Made by a program: the position numbers and the translations under genes. Below the pieces are notes generated by a model. That model searched no databases and had not been told where the DNA came from. It was given only the letters and a program-made list of their open reading frames with translations. From the NCBI RefSeq assembly GCF_001638985.1, contig NW_017265156.1, forward strand, positions 892,672-956,671: a stretch of DNA of 64,000 nt, in the 5' to 3' direction. The stretch is from Phycomyces blakesleeanus NRRL 1555(-) (taxonomy: Eukaryota; Mucoromycota; Mucoromycetes; Mucorales; Phycomycetaceae). Positions within the stretch are counted from its first letter, which is position 1; each line of letters starts with the position of its first letter. Shown piece after piece: positions 12,485 through 24,866 of this stretch.

Positions 12485-13651
12485 ATGCGTCCCAAAACAT
12501 TACAAGCGTACAAGCGTACGCTACACACATATCATGTAGGATTTGGTTTACGTGAACCATATCAAATCTTAGGTATATTCATACACACTTACACACAGTG
12601 TAAATATATATATATATATATATACATTAACCGAATTCATCTATTCTATATTAATAGTCGATGGCGATTTCTGTAAAGAAGCTTTGACACAAAAGATTTA
12701 CATTAAGGATTCTCTACCTGAAATCATGCAGGCACCTACAAAACTGAGTGAGTTTTAATAAATCTGGACAATCAAACACATATACACTATATGCATTTAT
12801 TAACTATTAATTTATTTAGTGGTAACTGAGTGTACTATCCACGAATTGCAAAGCAAGGGACGTGAATTTACGAATGCCATGATTGTTGCCAAAAGATTCG
12901 AGCATCGTCGGTGTGCTCACAAAACACCTGTAAAGAGTGCTGCTTGCATTTCCGAAATCATCGGCTCTACCAACCAATACCATTACTGTGTTGCTTCACA
13001 GGATAAGAAACTTCGTTCTCACTTGCGCAGTGTTCCTGGTGTTCCTCTCCTGCATATTAAAAAGAATCTGGTTATACTCGAACCTATGTCAAACGAAAGC
13101 AAAGAAGCTCTTAAACGGGTAAGGTTGGACAGCAGATCAATATTTGGAAAGTTCAGACTTATTGATGACAGGAATGGTAGCACGAAATCGAAAAGACGTT
13201 ACCGATGGGTAAAGAAGCTAGTTTGCTCAAGGGTATTGGTCGTGCGGCTGGAATAATCAAAGATGAGGAGCCCAAAGAAAAGAAGACGAAGAAGGCATTG
13301 AAGAAAAAGGGACCAAATCCATTGAGCGTGAAAAAGAAGAAGAAACAGCAGACAACACCCAAAGAAGCAACTAACGAAAAGAAGAAGAGTGAAGAAGCAC
13401 AAAACAAAAATGATACTACAGAATTATCTCAAGGTCAAAAGAGAAAACGTGATGAGGAGAAATCAACCTCAGTACCAGAAGCTACTTCTTCTGCTACAGC
13501 TGAAGCCACTGTGGCTACTGAGGTTACTGAAAAGGCAGAGAATGCAGAGAATGCTGGCGGGGATAAGAAGCGCCGTCGTAGAAAGAAGAAGAAGACTGGT
13601 CAGGAAGAAGCTTCCGAGACGAATGTCGAGACGACTGCTGAAAAAGCTTAA
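12485..13651 (+). CDS. UTP23: rRNA-processing protein UTP23 (PIN-domain, SSU processome)
   Basis: Nucleolar component of the small-subunit processome, involved in snR30 release during 18S rRNA maturation. Exons 12485-12572, 12658-12747, 12820-13118 and 13181-13651 encode 315 residues. Seen: N-terminal RPKTLQAYKRTLHTYHVGFG and REPYQILVDGDFC (PIN-like fold), TECTIHELQSKG, the Cys/His zinc-binding set around AKRFEHRRCAHK and AACISEI, HYCVASQDKKLR, PGVPLLHI, then KGPNPLSVKKKKK, the signature of the family. The C-terminal 100 residues are a Lys/Glu-rich low-complexity tail. Intron 3 (13119-13180) was placed so that HEIEKTLPMGKEASLLKG follows LKR. Confidence 0.92.
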
Positions 13652-13920
13652 ACTGTATAATAAATCCATTTGTCAAGGTAATCTTCCAATGCCATTCTTT
13701 GTAGTGAAATCTCTTTTATTATTTTATTTTATTTTACTTTATTTTATTTTATTTTTTTGAATATCTGCAGTGGTTCTTTTTTCTGCTTTATGACTATACA
13801 TGTACATGTACATATACATATATTGCTATATACATATATCTATACATACAAAAAAAAAGAATATTTTTTACTCTATAAGTCAACTGTATAGAACACATTT
13901 AAAATCTAGTCTAAAACCCT
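13652..13920. other. Convergent intergenic region with TTTTA and TACA repeats
   Basis: Short spacer between the stop codons of UTP23 and the CBS-PB1 gene. It contains a (TTTTA)n run near 13716-13757 and a TACATG/TATACA run near 13795-13850, suitable as A/T-rich 3' ends for both. No gene seen. Confidence 0.6.
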
Positions 13921-15908
13921 CTAGCGATGCTTGGGGCTAACACGTGAAAAAGCAAACACTCCGAGAATAACCACACCCAGAAAAGCAATGGATGCGGGCA
14001 AAATGAGTTCCTGAGGGAACCCTGTGTTCGACTCATACTCTTCAGGTTCCTCGCTTTCATTGCGTCGAGAACTCTTTCTCTTTGACGAACGTTTACGAGT
14101 TGAACGGGAGGTCATTGATGAAGTATCATCGTCTTCTTGGCGCATCGTTTTAGAAGAAACATCAGAAGGAGGCGAAAGTGAGATGACAGGCGCCGGAGGC
14201 TCTGCCGTATGCTGTGGCGTTGTTACAGGGGCAGGGGCAGGGGTAGGAACAGGCGCAGGCACAGGAGCAGGAGCAGGAGCAGGAGCGTGTGCCATGATAG
14301 GTGTGGGAGGGGCTGTTTCAACAGCAGTGACACTGGTTGAATCATGAGCAAATAGTTTTACACGGTCCTGTCCCAATTTGCGTGCTAACCGAACAGCGTC
14401 TTGAACATCAGCATCGGAAGTAATCAAAACCTCATCGTCCTCATCATCCAAGTATGAAATGCTCAACCATTCACCCTCTGCAGCAGAAGGAACGTGTTCG
14501 CTCAACACCTTTTGGCGGACGAGTTCCAGTAATTGGGAGTGTTTAGGAGTAGAGGCAATGCGGTGTGTTTTACCACCCTTGGTAGTAAATTTGAAGGCAA
14601 AAGACCCATCACCCCCGTTTCCAGACGTTTTAGTGGGGCGTGTATTGTGAGATGAGTTTGCTGATCTATTATCTTCGTTGTGGGCAACCATACTGGCAGA
14701 CTCGTTAGGTGAAATTTCAGGAAAACCGTGAAGTTGAGAAAACGAAATAGAAGGTTCAGGAGAGATAGCCTCCATTGGGTGTTGCGATGCAGGCAAATGA
14801 TGATGATGGGAGGTTGGATCCGAGAGCTGAGACTCATTTTCGGCATGTTCAGTGGCACCAAAGCTGTCCCAGAAACGAGACCACATGGGACCTTTTTTTT
14901 TTTTTTAAAAAAAAAAGTAATTGTTAGCAAATATTTTGAAAGCAGCCCACCTTAGTAATACAAAATTTACCTTCACCATCAGCGCCTTGAATACTGTTGA
15001 TCTAAATTACAATTTGAAATACATAGGTATATGAGTATGTTAATATAAAGCATTACTATTAAACTTTCCAAAAATACACGTTTTAATTACCTGCTCTAAA
15101 GTGGCATAAGTCAACTTGAGGACATCCACAATGCCTACCACACGACCATCCTCCAATACTGGAAGATTAAGGTAATGACCGTCTATTTACACCCAAAAAT
15201 AGTCTAATGTTAGCTCCTGTGTTAATTCAAGATAATCATTACTCACCATGCATTTGGCGTAAGGCATCGATGATGGACATATGAGGAGATGCTGTATCAG
15301 GATGGGGTGTCATGACACGTACAACAGAACAGTTTTCTGGGTTAAGACCAGCTGCGATTACTCGCAAAACCACATCTTTCCTAATGAAGGTCAGATTATC
15401 TATCCCATTACATTTCCCTCTCTCCCTTTGTGTGTGTGTGTCTGATGTCTATTACATAGTATGCTTACGTTGTAAAGATTCCTGCAAGTCCTTCTCTGTC
15501 GGAAACCAATACGGCAGTTGTGTGATACTCCTTCATCAATCTAGCTACGTCTCTAACATTGACCTTCACACTAACTTGAGCAGGCAAGGATCCATCCAAA
15601 ACGGTGTTGAGATCAGGGCATGACATCTTATCTCTCAATGTCTCCATATATTGAGCCAATTGGACTGGACTACCAGACCATTCACGCTCAACACCCTCCA
15701 AAGCATCGTAAAGTTTTCTAGATGAGCCAAATGCACGTTCCATCTTATCCAGGGCCTCATAGAGACACTTTGTGATATCTAGCAATCCAAAAATGTCGCC
15801 TTCCTCATTACAAACAGGCTAACCATACAGAATCATATTTTAGATCAGATAATACACACTCCTCCTTTGTTTCATGCTATATTATGACTACACAAAAAAA
15901 AAACAAAA

Positions 15909-15940
<32 letters not shown>

Positions 15941-16662
15941 GCCTTTACCAAATGACGGAATCCTCGAGTCACCATCAAATTCAAGGCATCGGTTGCAGAC
16001 GTATCAGCTGTAACACACATCGGGCCGGGGGTCATGATCTGGGACACAGGTGTGTGTCTAATGACAGTAAGACCTTTTTGGTATGCCATCCAGAAATAAT
16101 AAAGTGAAAAGCCAACTACACCCTTACCTGGCATCTAATGATTCAGCTACTACTCGATAAGCTAGATCTTTGGCCTTTTATTTATATATATATTCAGGAC
16201 AATAAGTAACTTAGTACACCAAATACAAGTATTAGAGGGTTTAATTCAATATACTTACAGTGAAGATACCACTGAGGTGATCATCTTCATCAACTACCAA
16301 AACACAATCACTTCGTTTGGCTGCCATGAGCTGAGAAGCCTCGATCACTAGCATGTTCTCCTTAACGGTCAATGCCTGGGCAGGTCGCAAGGCAGAAACA
16401 GTGCCAGCGATCTTGCGTGTTTGGCGGACACGAGTAGTGCCTGTTCGTTTTTTCGACAATTCTTGCTCAAGTTTCTTACGAATGGCCTTGTGGATTTTGC
16501 GGGGTATTACAAATGAGCAACTCTGGTAATCACCTTTACACTTTTAGTGTTTACCTCGTCTTTCTTTGTTTGACGTTGTCGTCCATTGTTGGCGACATCG
16601 GGAGTTTCTGCCCGTGCAGTGGCGATTGCAGGCAATCTCGATCGAGAAGGTTTAGGTAGCAT
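13921..16662 (-). CDS. CBS and PB1 domain protein, tail-anchored (Mug70-like)
   Basis: Fungal protein with four CBS repeats and a PB1 domain, 689 residues from nine exons: 16555-16662, 16259-16486, 16128-16174, 15949-16057, 15469-15818, 15247-15380, 15091-15182, 14971-15001 and 13921-14891. Order: basic N-terminus; coiled KKDEAIRKKLEQELSKKR; CBS1-2 (AAKRSDCVLVVDEDDHLSGI; VSQIMTPGPM...RGFRHLPVC); a second pair (LMKEYHTTAVLV; VRVMTPHPD...HYLNLPVLEDGRVVG); PB1 (FKFTTKGGKTHRI, LDDEDDEVLITSDADV); an Ala/Pro-rich repeat; a Ser/Arg-rich stretch; and one C-terminal membrane helix (LPASIAFLGVVILGVFAF). CBS pairs usually bind adenosine nucleotides, and PB1 mediates heterotypic pairing. The architecture matches S. 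pombe Mug70; molecular function is not established. Intron 1 has alternative acceptors; I chose 16487-16554. Confidence 0.9.
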
Positions 16663-16994
16663 TAGTTTTTTTTCTCTAAAAGAAAAGAATGGCTAGGGCG
16701 TTGGACGCTAGGCTACAAAAAGATGCATGGTTTTACCCGGTGTTTCAAATAAAAGTGATGACAAAACAAGAAAAAATAATCCATGGGATTTATACCTTTT
16801 AAAAAGTAGTTATTCAAGAAAAAAGAAAAAACCTAATCCAAGAAGCATATTATGTGTTACAGGAAGAGGTCGAATTGATTTTTCTTATTTATTTATTACA
16901 ATTGCAATTACAATAGATAATTGACTTTTGGTTGTGTTTTGTTTTTGTTTTCGTCTTTTTTTTTAAAAAAAGAAAAAAAAAATGTATATATATT

Positions 16995-18705
16995 TTAGAT
17001 AGGGTTGATCTTGCGAGTCTTGTCCATGAAATAAGCAACAGTCTCATCTGTAACTGCATTCTTGCGCTTCTGGAAATCACCAACGAAATTCTGCAACAGT
17101 TCAATGCAGGTCTTCTTCAATTCACCTGTCATCATCTCACCAGACTTGTATGACTACAATCGAACCAGGTTAAATACCACAATAATTCACAGTAACAAAA
17201 CAAATAACGTTACTATAACTTACATCGTGAATACGCTTCAATTCAACATCATCTTCCAAGAAGAAGCTCAAGTATTGGTAGGAAACATCAACATCAGGAT
17301 TTCCACCGTTAGCTCTGTGCTCCTCAACAGTAACTCCTCCACCAGAGAATGCATATTTGTTGATCTGCATGATATTATGATTAATAAAAAAAAAGTCAAA
17401 ATCAGCAAAATATATATTATTATTCTAAATATATTTGTTATTTACCTTATTTTTGATCTGGTTGGGAGTATCAGTCATGAAGATAGCAGAAGAGTCAATA
17501 GAAGCACTCATCTTTGTCTGAGGACCCTGAAGAGCAGGGAAGAACTTGGCGTGGATGAGAGATGGCTTTGGGTATTTAAGACGTTTAGCCACATCACGGG
17601 TCAAACGGAAGTAAGGATCCTGGTCAATTGCACAAGGAATCAAGCAAGGGATATCCTTGGCTCCTCCAAAAATCTGAGGGAAAGAGTTGGAGAAGGAAGG
17701 GGCAGCCTGAACAGACACGAAATGCAACTTGCCCACATTGTCACTTTGAAACCCACACATATGCGCATTTAAGTATATATTGATCTCACAATACACACAC
17801 ACATAAATATCCTTTACCTGTCATTGAATCCAAAGGTAGCCTTGGACTGGTTAGAGGTAATACAACGTGAGATACGGACTACATTGTGGTAGAAAGCACC
17901 ACTATTATATATACACACATGCATAGCTTTGTTAAGTTTCACAGATACATCCCAATTTACAACTTGCTGTAAAAACACAAAGATATTTACCCCATATAAT
18001 CCAAGTTGGAGAAAATGAAGGTCTTCTCGGGATTGAATCCGCAGGCAATGATATCCTTCGCATTCTGGTAAGCAAACTGGTTGCACTTCTCAACTGTCAA
18101 ATCTGCTTTGAACAAAAACTTTTCGTCATCGGTCAACTGAATAACAAGAGGAACATCAAATACATCCTGGAGCCATCTAAACAAATAAGAATATAATATC
18201 AGCAACAATACCATAATTTACTCAAAATATATCAAAAATGAATTAGCTTACTTGCAGAAGACAAAAGGAATCATGTGTCCCAAATGCATCGAAGCACTTG
18301 AAGGACCACGACCAGTGTACAAGAAGAAAGGCTTCTTCTGCTCATAACGATCCAAGATACGGGTAAATTCTCTAAGTTAAAACATCGATAAGAATCATCC
18401 CGCTAGTTACTACAATTTATATCTATATGCATATATATATATACACACTACCTGTGAGAGAAGAATGTACCACGTCTCAACAATACGTGAGGTGTTTTAC
18501 CAGTCAAGGTCTCAAAACGCTTCAAGAGAGCCTCATCAATACGCGATGTACCGAACTGGTCAACCAACTTGTTGTAGTCAATTGCCTGCTGAACACCATC
18601 GACTACAGCACCCTCAACTTCCCATGGAGTCACATTCTGGGAAACCGACTTGGATTCAACACTCAACTTGGAGATATCCTCAGTCAATGCAGCAGCTTGA
18701 GCCAT
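16995..18705 (-). CDS. WRS1: Cytosolic tryptophanyl-tRNA synthetase
   Basis: Class I aminoacyl-tRNA synthetase charging tRNA-Trp with tryptophan using ATP. Exons 18452-18705, 18252-18371, 17991-18176, 17818-17901, 17446-17743, 17224-17364 and 16995-17153 give 413 residues. The HIGH-type motif is in [17 protein letters not shown], the KMSKS-type motif is KMSAS, and [11 protein letters not shown] and [13 protein letters not shown] [15 protein letters not shown] follow the eukaryotic/archaeal enzyme. The C-terminal [12 protein letters not shown] helix is present. There is no mitochondrial presequence, so the cytosolic form is expected. It is head to head with the elongation factor P gene. Confidence 0.96.
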
Positions 18706-18873
18706 GTTTGCAATAAAATGAGTTTGAGAATAAGATGGGTTTTGCTGGAGCGGGGCTACGGGCGCACAGACAAGGTTGTGTGGATAGGTCTAGGGTGGCT
18801 TGGATCTCTCGGTGATCAGAAATGAGACTAACTGGGGAGTGCACACTAGGAGGCTTTTAGGTCCCTGAACACC
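18706..18873. promoter_or_regulatory. Divergent promoter of WRS1 and EF-P
   Basis: Only 168 bases separate the two start codons, so both genes must be driven from one shared region. It is more GC-rich than other spacers and has no obvious TATA box. Bidirectionality is inferred from spacing alone. Confidence 0.6.
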
Positions 18874-19829
18874 ATGGCCAGTCTCATTTTCTCCTCATCG
18901 CTTGCTCGTGTTCGCAGTGCTGTACCTCTTCAGCGTGCCATTGTTGTTGCCCAGCGTGACTTTAAGCTTAGTGTTGGGTCGATTAAAAAGGGTCAAATTG
19001 TTCAGTTTAAGGACAAGGCATGGAAGGTCTTGAATCGTGATCATTCCTCTTCCGGAAGAGGTGGAGCTGTCATCAAGGTACACACCGATAATTGGTGCTG
19101 TACGATAAAAAATTTATTAAATAAATTCTGTGTAAAAATATATGCGTAGATGGAACTCCAGGATATTCTCAATAGTGCCAAGATTAACGAACGATTTAAG
19201 TCGTCTGATTCTCTTGAGAGTAAGCAAACTAGAATATATATGATACATGGGTCTGACCTTTTCTTTTTTTAAAAATTCGTGACTAATATATGTGTAAATG
19301 TACATCTTTTTATTATTATTATTATTATTTTTTTAAAAAAAAAGTCTTGAACCTTCAGGACGAGACTCACCAATATCTTTATACTGATGGAAACAACGTT
19401 CACTTGTTGCATCCTGATACTTTTGAAGAAATTGAAATGACACTTGACACTTGTGAAGGTGGTGAGCAAGCAGCAGCTCTTCTTGAAGGTAATATATTAC
19501 TATTACTAACTAATATTACTACATAAAAATATCAACTACTTATCAACAACAAATTGTATCTTGTATTTCTAGATGGTATGCCCATTGCTGTCAGTTTCTT
19601 GACAACCCCTGAGTTAGGCCGTCAACCAGCAACTTTCAAGCTGCCTTCCAGCCATGTTTTCACTGTAGAATCTGTAGTTGAAAGAGCTGGCCAGGCTGCC
19701 AAAGGAACAGTCTATATGACTGCTCGTTTGACCAATGGAGCAAAACTTCAGGTACCAGAGTTTGTGAACGAAGGTGATCGTATTCTCGTTGAGGTTGAGA
19801 CCATGAAATACATGAAGCGTGAATTATAA
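18874..19829 (+). CDS. Elongation factor P (bacterial-type, probably mitochondrial)
   Basis: Homologue of bacterial EF-P, which binds between the P and E sites and relieves stalling at proline stretches. Exons 18874-19077, 19150-19219, 19345-19488 and 19573-19829 give 224 residues. The first 30 residues (Ser/Arg/Ala-rich, few acids) look like a mitochondrial presequence. Domain I: KKGQIVQFKDKAWKVL, with the loop HSSSGRGGAVIK; then NERFKSSDSLE and YLYTDGNNVHLL (domain II), and VPEFVNEGDRILVEVET (domain III). The loop tip carries Arg where E. coli has the modified Lys. No EF-P modification enzyme is visible nearby. An organellar location is inferred from the N-terminus. Confidence 0.9.
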
Positions 19830-21357
19830 TATATATACAAACATACAAACATACAAAATAGAAAGGTATGGATGATTTTACTCACAAGCAGGATTATATA
19901 TTTGAAGAAAAAAAAATCAAATATACATAAGAAAAGTCAAGAATACTATGCCTTTTTATGCGCATACAGTTATAAACATGTAAAGTGGTCAAACAGACCA
20001 GAAGTTTTGTATCATTTTTATTCTTAGAAGAATCACCAGAGTTCTATTTTCTCTATATAACTATACGACAATTTTATTAAAATATAGAAAAGGCACAAAG
20101 TGACCATAGTACATCTTGTAGTTACATATCCTAAAAAAACACGCAAGAGTTGAGCTAATTAACTGGGGGCTGAATTATAAGACAATAAGAAAAAACGCAT
20201 TACATATACACATGAATTTTCATATAGTTTTCGTCCTTCTAAAGAGCACATTTTGATATAGCATAAATGCTTGAGTCTATACTACTTTGTACAAGAAAGT
20301 GAGCATCTTGTGTACAGCTACAAAGACTTGAAGTATACACATAGTTTCGTTTACGGTCCCATTAAGAGTTTTTTTTAACTCATCTTTCTCACAGACTACG
20401 CTTAACTTGAGAAAAGGATAAAATTCGCGGGTGCTATTGAAGTTGGGAATCCATAAACCATAGTATTTTTTTAAAAAAATAATAATACTCAAGCTAAAGA
20501 GGGTGTTTCATTATCTCTACAGAAACAGGCGCAGACAGCGGAGATCATAATGAGTAAATTATTGGCTGAGAGAGATCGACATTGAATTAAAATCTGCAGA
20601 TTCCTGCCTTGTACTTTATCACCAAATATTGTACATATGGCAAAGTTAAAATTGTAGTGTAGACAGACTTAAAAGTTCAAATAAAAAAATGAAACAGCTA
20701 TAATTTACTGGACTTCTTCCAGTGCTAATTATATTGAGAAGAATATTGCGCTTTTAATGGAATAGATTGTACCAGACAAGATGTCGTCTAGTGAGAATTG
20801 CAGGACTGCTAAAAAAAAACTCAACCGCACTTTTGGAAATTTTATCGCTTGGTGAAGTTTAATAAATATTAAACCGCCGTTTAAAGTAAAATCTGTGGAA
20901 CTTGAAATGTCCAATAGATTGCCTCTCGTTAAAAGTCACATGATTGCACTACGAGAGACTATTTATTAAAAACGTAAAAACGTAAAAACAGTGTAAATTG
21001 GACGAGAGTGTCCCGGCCAAACTTGGACGGTTCGTCCCGAAAATTTGCTTTTACGATTTGTGTGGTGATTTTTTTTTATATATATGTAAATAAATATAAA
21101 GCGGGATTTAGATATTTTGGTGGGGGAACTGTTTTGTCCAAAAGACTTGTCCTCTGTACACCATGAGAAAGTATGACGATATATTGGAATTGTGGCTTCG
21201 TTTTTAGGCTACAATATCCAGGACATGGATAAAATCTTGGGTCCAACCAAGAAAAATTTCCTTTATTTACCTTTAAATATAAAAGCTCTCTTTCTTTCTC
21301 TCTCTCTCTCTCTCTTTCTCCATCTCTCTTGCTACCCAAACGGAAATTACTACTGCC
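19830..21357. other. Intergenic DNA
   Basis: AT-rich spacer with no recognisable gene. A CT-rich (TCTCTC) run at 21285-21325 precedes the transposase fragment. Confidence 0.6.
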
Positions 21358-21929
21358 ATGGTATCAACTAGAAGAACTATTCCGACGTCTTTCCACGGTG
21401 CTTGGATAAATGTCGCGACAAGATCAGGGTACTTCCGGGCTGTGGACTGGGCTGACTTCATCCTGTTTGTTATCCCCACGCTTGTGGCAGAGCGTGTCCG
21501 TGACCAAGCTGCCCGTAAGGCATTGCTTGACCTGGTGCAGACATGCAACCTACTCATGAGCTGGGAGTTATCAGCAGAGGAGCAAACCTTGATCAAAACG
21601 TAAGCTTTAATTATAATTAATATTATTGTTTTATAACTTGTGTTAACTTATCTTTTTTTTTTAGAAATCTCGTCGCATGGAATGCGTGTCTGGAAGCCTC
21701 GCTTGCTAAAAGAACGGGAAATTGGCGAGTGCTCTCGAGCGAGACAGCCCCTAAGCTGGAAGCTGTCTTTAATTGCTTCTTTATGCTGGGGGCTGTCTTT
21801 AATTGCTTCTTTAAGCTGGGAGCTGTCTTTAATTGCTTCTTTAAGCTTGGAGGAGCTGTCTTTAATTGCTTCTTTAAGCTGGGGCTGTCTTTAATTGCTT
21901 CTTTAAGCTGTAGGCCTGAACCTGCATAA
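21358..21929 (+). pseudogene. Transposase C-terminal fragment fused to a minisatellite
   Basis: Fragment of a tnp2/Plavaka-type protein: GAWINVATRSGYFRAVDW, IPTLVAERVRDQAARKALL and CNLLMSWELSAEE are blocks from the C-terminal third of such transposases in Mucoromycota. A 65-nt intron (21600-21664) can be spliced (AAAC|gtaagc...tttag|A), giving NLVAWNACLEASLAK. Homology then stops, and the frame runs through about five copies of a 30-bp repeat (encoding GAVFNCFFKL units) to a stop at 21927-21929. The upstream domains are missing, so it is a remnant. Whether it is transcribed is unknown. Confidence 0.6.
21758..21912 (+). repeat. Minisatellite, about 30 bp x 5
   Basis: Unit core GCTGTCTTTAATTGCTTCTT, repeated about five times with 29-33 bp spacing and small indels near AAGCTGGGAG. 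In frame with the upstream transposase fragment. Confidence 0.9.
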
Positions 21930-24866
21930 AGACAGCCCTTGAGGCCGGTCTTGACGGTTGTGTGATTGACTCTGCAAGGGAGGCGTGTCGTGTTCGTGTA
22001 CCGTTGCAAGTTGACGTGAATTCGAGAAGGATCCGCCTTGTGCCGTCCGGGATTTAAGCATTTTTTTTTTGGAAAAGTTGTGTTCTTCCAACACATACAA
22101 AACTCAATAGTTGGCCAATAGCTCTTATAAAAATAAATAGTGTGCACTTAAAAAATGGATTCCCCATTACATCTGCAATAAAACCAAAGACTGTAGTTGT
22201 TCATGTCAGCGATATTGTAAAGTTGGTTGGCTTGGTGCCTTAGATGACATATGATTTGTTTTGTTTTTGTAATAACTGTCTCTTTCGAATTATCTTGACA
22301 CGTTTTACGCGAACAACAAAAAAAAATTAGTCTTTTTTTTCTTCTTCTTGGTAATTTTGATATTCAATGACTTCTTGGTTTTACCTGTTAATTTTTTGGA
22401 TAATATAAATATCGTAGACTATGTATGTCACTTTCTGTTTTATCAAAGACGCAGGTACAGGGAAATGCATGCCAATCCGATGATAATGCATGTATTTGTT
22501 TGAGCGATACATTGTTTTTCTTGACATTTGTTTTTTTTTGTTTTGTATTTATGCAGGTCTGATTTATGATAGCCAGATATACATTTGAGTGTTTTGATTA
22601 TTATTATTACTATTGGTGGTGGTACTTGTAAGCTTACTGGCTTGGTTTATCTTGTCTGTTTGAAAAAATAGTGTACTTATTTTAAGCATATATGAGACTA
22701 TAATATCATTTGGTTTATGGTTGCCATATCTATATATATATATATATAAATCATTCAAGTCTAAAGATGTCTTCGTGGGTTCTCGAGTTTTTTATTTTTT
22801 TTATTAAAGCCATTAATTATCAAGATATTGAAAGATAAAGGCTTACCTTTGTAATAAACATTGTATTATTATTATGATTACTTTCAAGCATAAATTATTG
22901 AGTGTTTAACATTTGGTCAGATCTTATTCATTAAATTCAATTGAACCTTGGAGAAATATAAAGGTAAACTAGGAAGAATAATATCTGATTTGTCGATTGG
23001 ATATAAGTTTGTTTCTGTGAATGTACATCTATATATTTACTTTAATACATTATCAGAAAGATAGATAGAGGGAATTTAAAGCAAAGTCTAGGTAAATTAT
23101 TCATGCTCTGATAATGTGCATAAAGAAAAAAAATCAAAAATAAACTCAATATTCCAAGAACACATTTGCTCATCATTATCATAATAATCAACAACAACAA
23201 AAAAACAACAAAATAATTCATCTGGTTATGCTTGGCATGCTTGCTGACGACAGATCCCTGCTAATCTTCATACATAAGACTAAATCCTAATTAGATTTTT
23301 ATTTGAATTCAAAATATACGCATATATTCCAGTGTGTTTTGTGATAAAATAAAGACTAAAGGAGACAAGTAGTTTGTCAAGGAGTGGGTTTCTTATTTTT
23401 AGATCTTGATTTATTGATACCTGGAATAGTGTGATGTTAGGTTTTCTCTTGCAGACGATCTTATTTAATTAGTTGGTTTGTCGGTAAGGCAAGGTAAAGT
23501 ATATTATTTATATATAAATATTTGCTTGTGTGTATAATGTTATTATTGTGTCCTACAATAAAGGAACACTGAATCCCGGTTTGTGCTTCGTTTGACTGTC
23601 TCCGGTATTGTGCGAGTAAACCCTTGATTCTTAATGGAATGGCGTACAAGCACAGATCTAAACAATCAAGGATATATTTTATCCATGTGACGACTCGATT
23701 TATATTTGATATTTCTCTTGTGAATCTTCTATTAGGTAACTTCTTTGGGTTTTTAAAGAAGCTCAATTTCTGTATAGACATATATTCGACTATCAATACT
23801 TTATCTATTTGCTTATTTATTAAAGGTATAAACATATAAGCATATCTCAGAAGAATCTTAATCTCCTTTATCTTGACGTATACGAAGCAGGGGGAAGTGA
23901 ATACATAAATAAATAAAAAAAGACATCATTAATATAATTCACCAAGAGTTCATTGGATCCCCCTTATTTTATCAGTTATTCAAAGGAGAATTGAATTGAA
24001 TTGAATTCAATTCAATTTGTGAGGTAAAAACAAAAACAAAAACTCAATGCACGTGATTAGTACTTGGCAGTAAAAGAAAGCAAAAATAAAATAGAGTATC
24101 TTTACAACCCCATCACTTTTTTATTATTATTGCTGTTGTTGTTGTGTGTATATAGGGTAGCTTTGTGCTGTGCTGTGCTGTGCTGTGCTATACTGTACTG
24201 TACTGTACTGTACTGTGTTGTTTTGTGTTGACAGATGGGAAAATATCTTTGTAAGTAAGTTGGGTGAAATTGTAAATACAAATATACAAAAAAAGGAATG
24301 TCTGCCGATAAAGAGAGAGAGCGAGAGAAGAAATAAAATAAATAAATATTAATTTTGTATGGAAAGGCTTAAATTTTTTTTTCTCTCTTCCCCACTCAAA
24401 GTTGAATTTGACTGTTAATTATTATTGTTATTTCCCTTACTTTAATTTATTTGCCTGCCTCTATAGCCTCTATAGCCTCTGTAGCCTCTGTGTGCCTCTG
24501 TAGCTTCTTTAGCTTCTTTAGCCTGCCTGTGTGCTTGTCTGCCTGTTTGCCTGTCTGCAAACAAAGCGTCACGTAAGCAAAGTTAGGCGGAGTTATGTAT
24601 GGTTTCATAGCATGTGAATATATATACATTTATATAAAAACACATATAGGGCCTTTGGCAATCCACAATTCCAGAGCCATGTCACACCTAAAAAGGAGGA
24701 CAAAATCCCCACGTAATTTTTTCTCTTTCTTATTTTGTGGTTTAGCTTTGGCTTGTTTAGATTATTATTAATTTCTGTTGTTGTTTCTGTTGCATTTCCT
24801 TTTTATTTATTTATTTTTTATTTAATATATAAATATATAAGCCATATCCTTACATTATCTGTTTAA
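21930..24866. other. Long intergenic region with simple repeats
   Basis: About 2.9 kb without a credible gene. Contains a 24-nt perfect palindrome centred on GAATTC (23994-24017), a GTGCT/ACTGT pentamer run at about 24165-24220, and a GCCTCTRTA decamer-like run at about 24455-24525. The last 150 bases are the T-rich promoter of the next gene. Confidence 0.6.

Noticed and set aside
13024..14955. Several long plus-strand frames opposite the CBS-PB1 gene and minus-strand frames opposite UTP23
   Set aside because: Antisense shadows of real exons and of Lys- or Ala/Pro-rich repeats.
16523..16554. 32-nt intron alternative in the CBS-PB1 gene
   Set aside because: In frame, but shorter than other introns here; the 68-nt alternative gives the more natural KKDEAIRKKLEQEL helix.
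23994..24017. 24-nt perfect palindrome centred on GAATTC
   Set aside because: Built from repeated GAATT pentamers; no flanking structure suggests an operator or element end.
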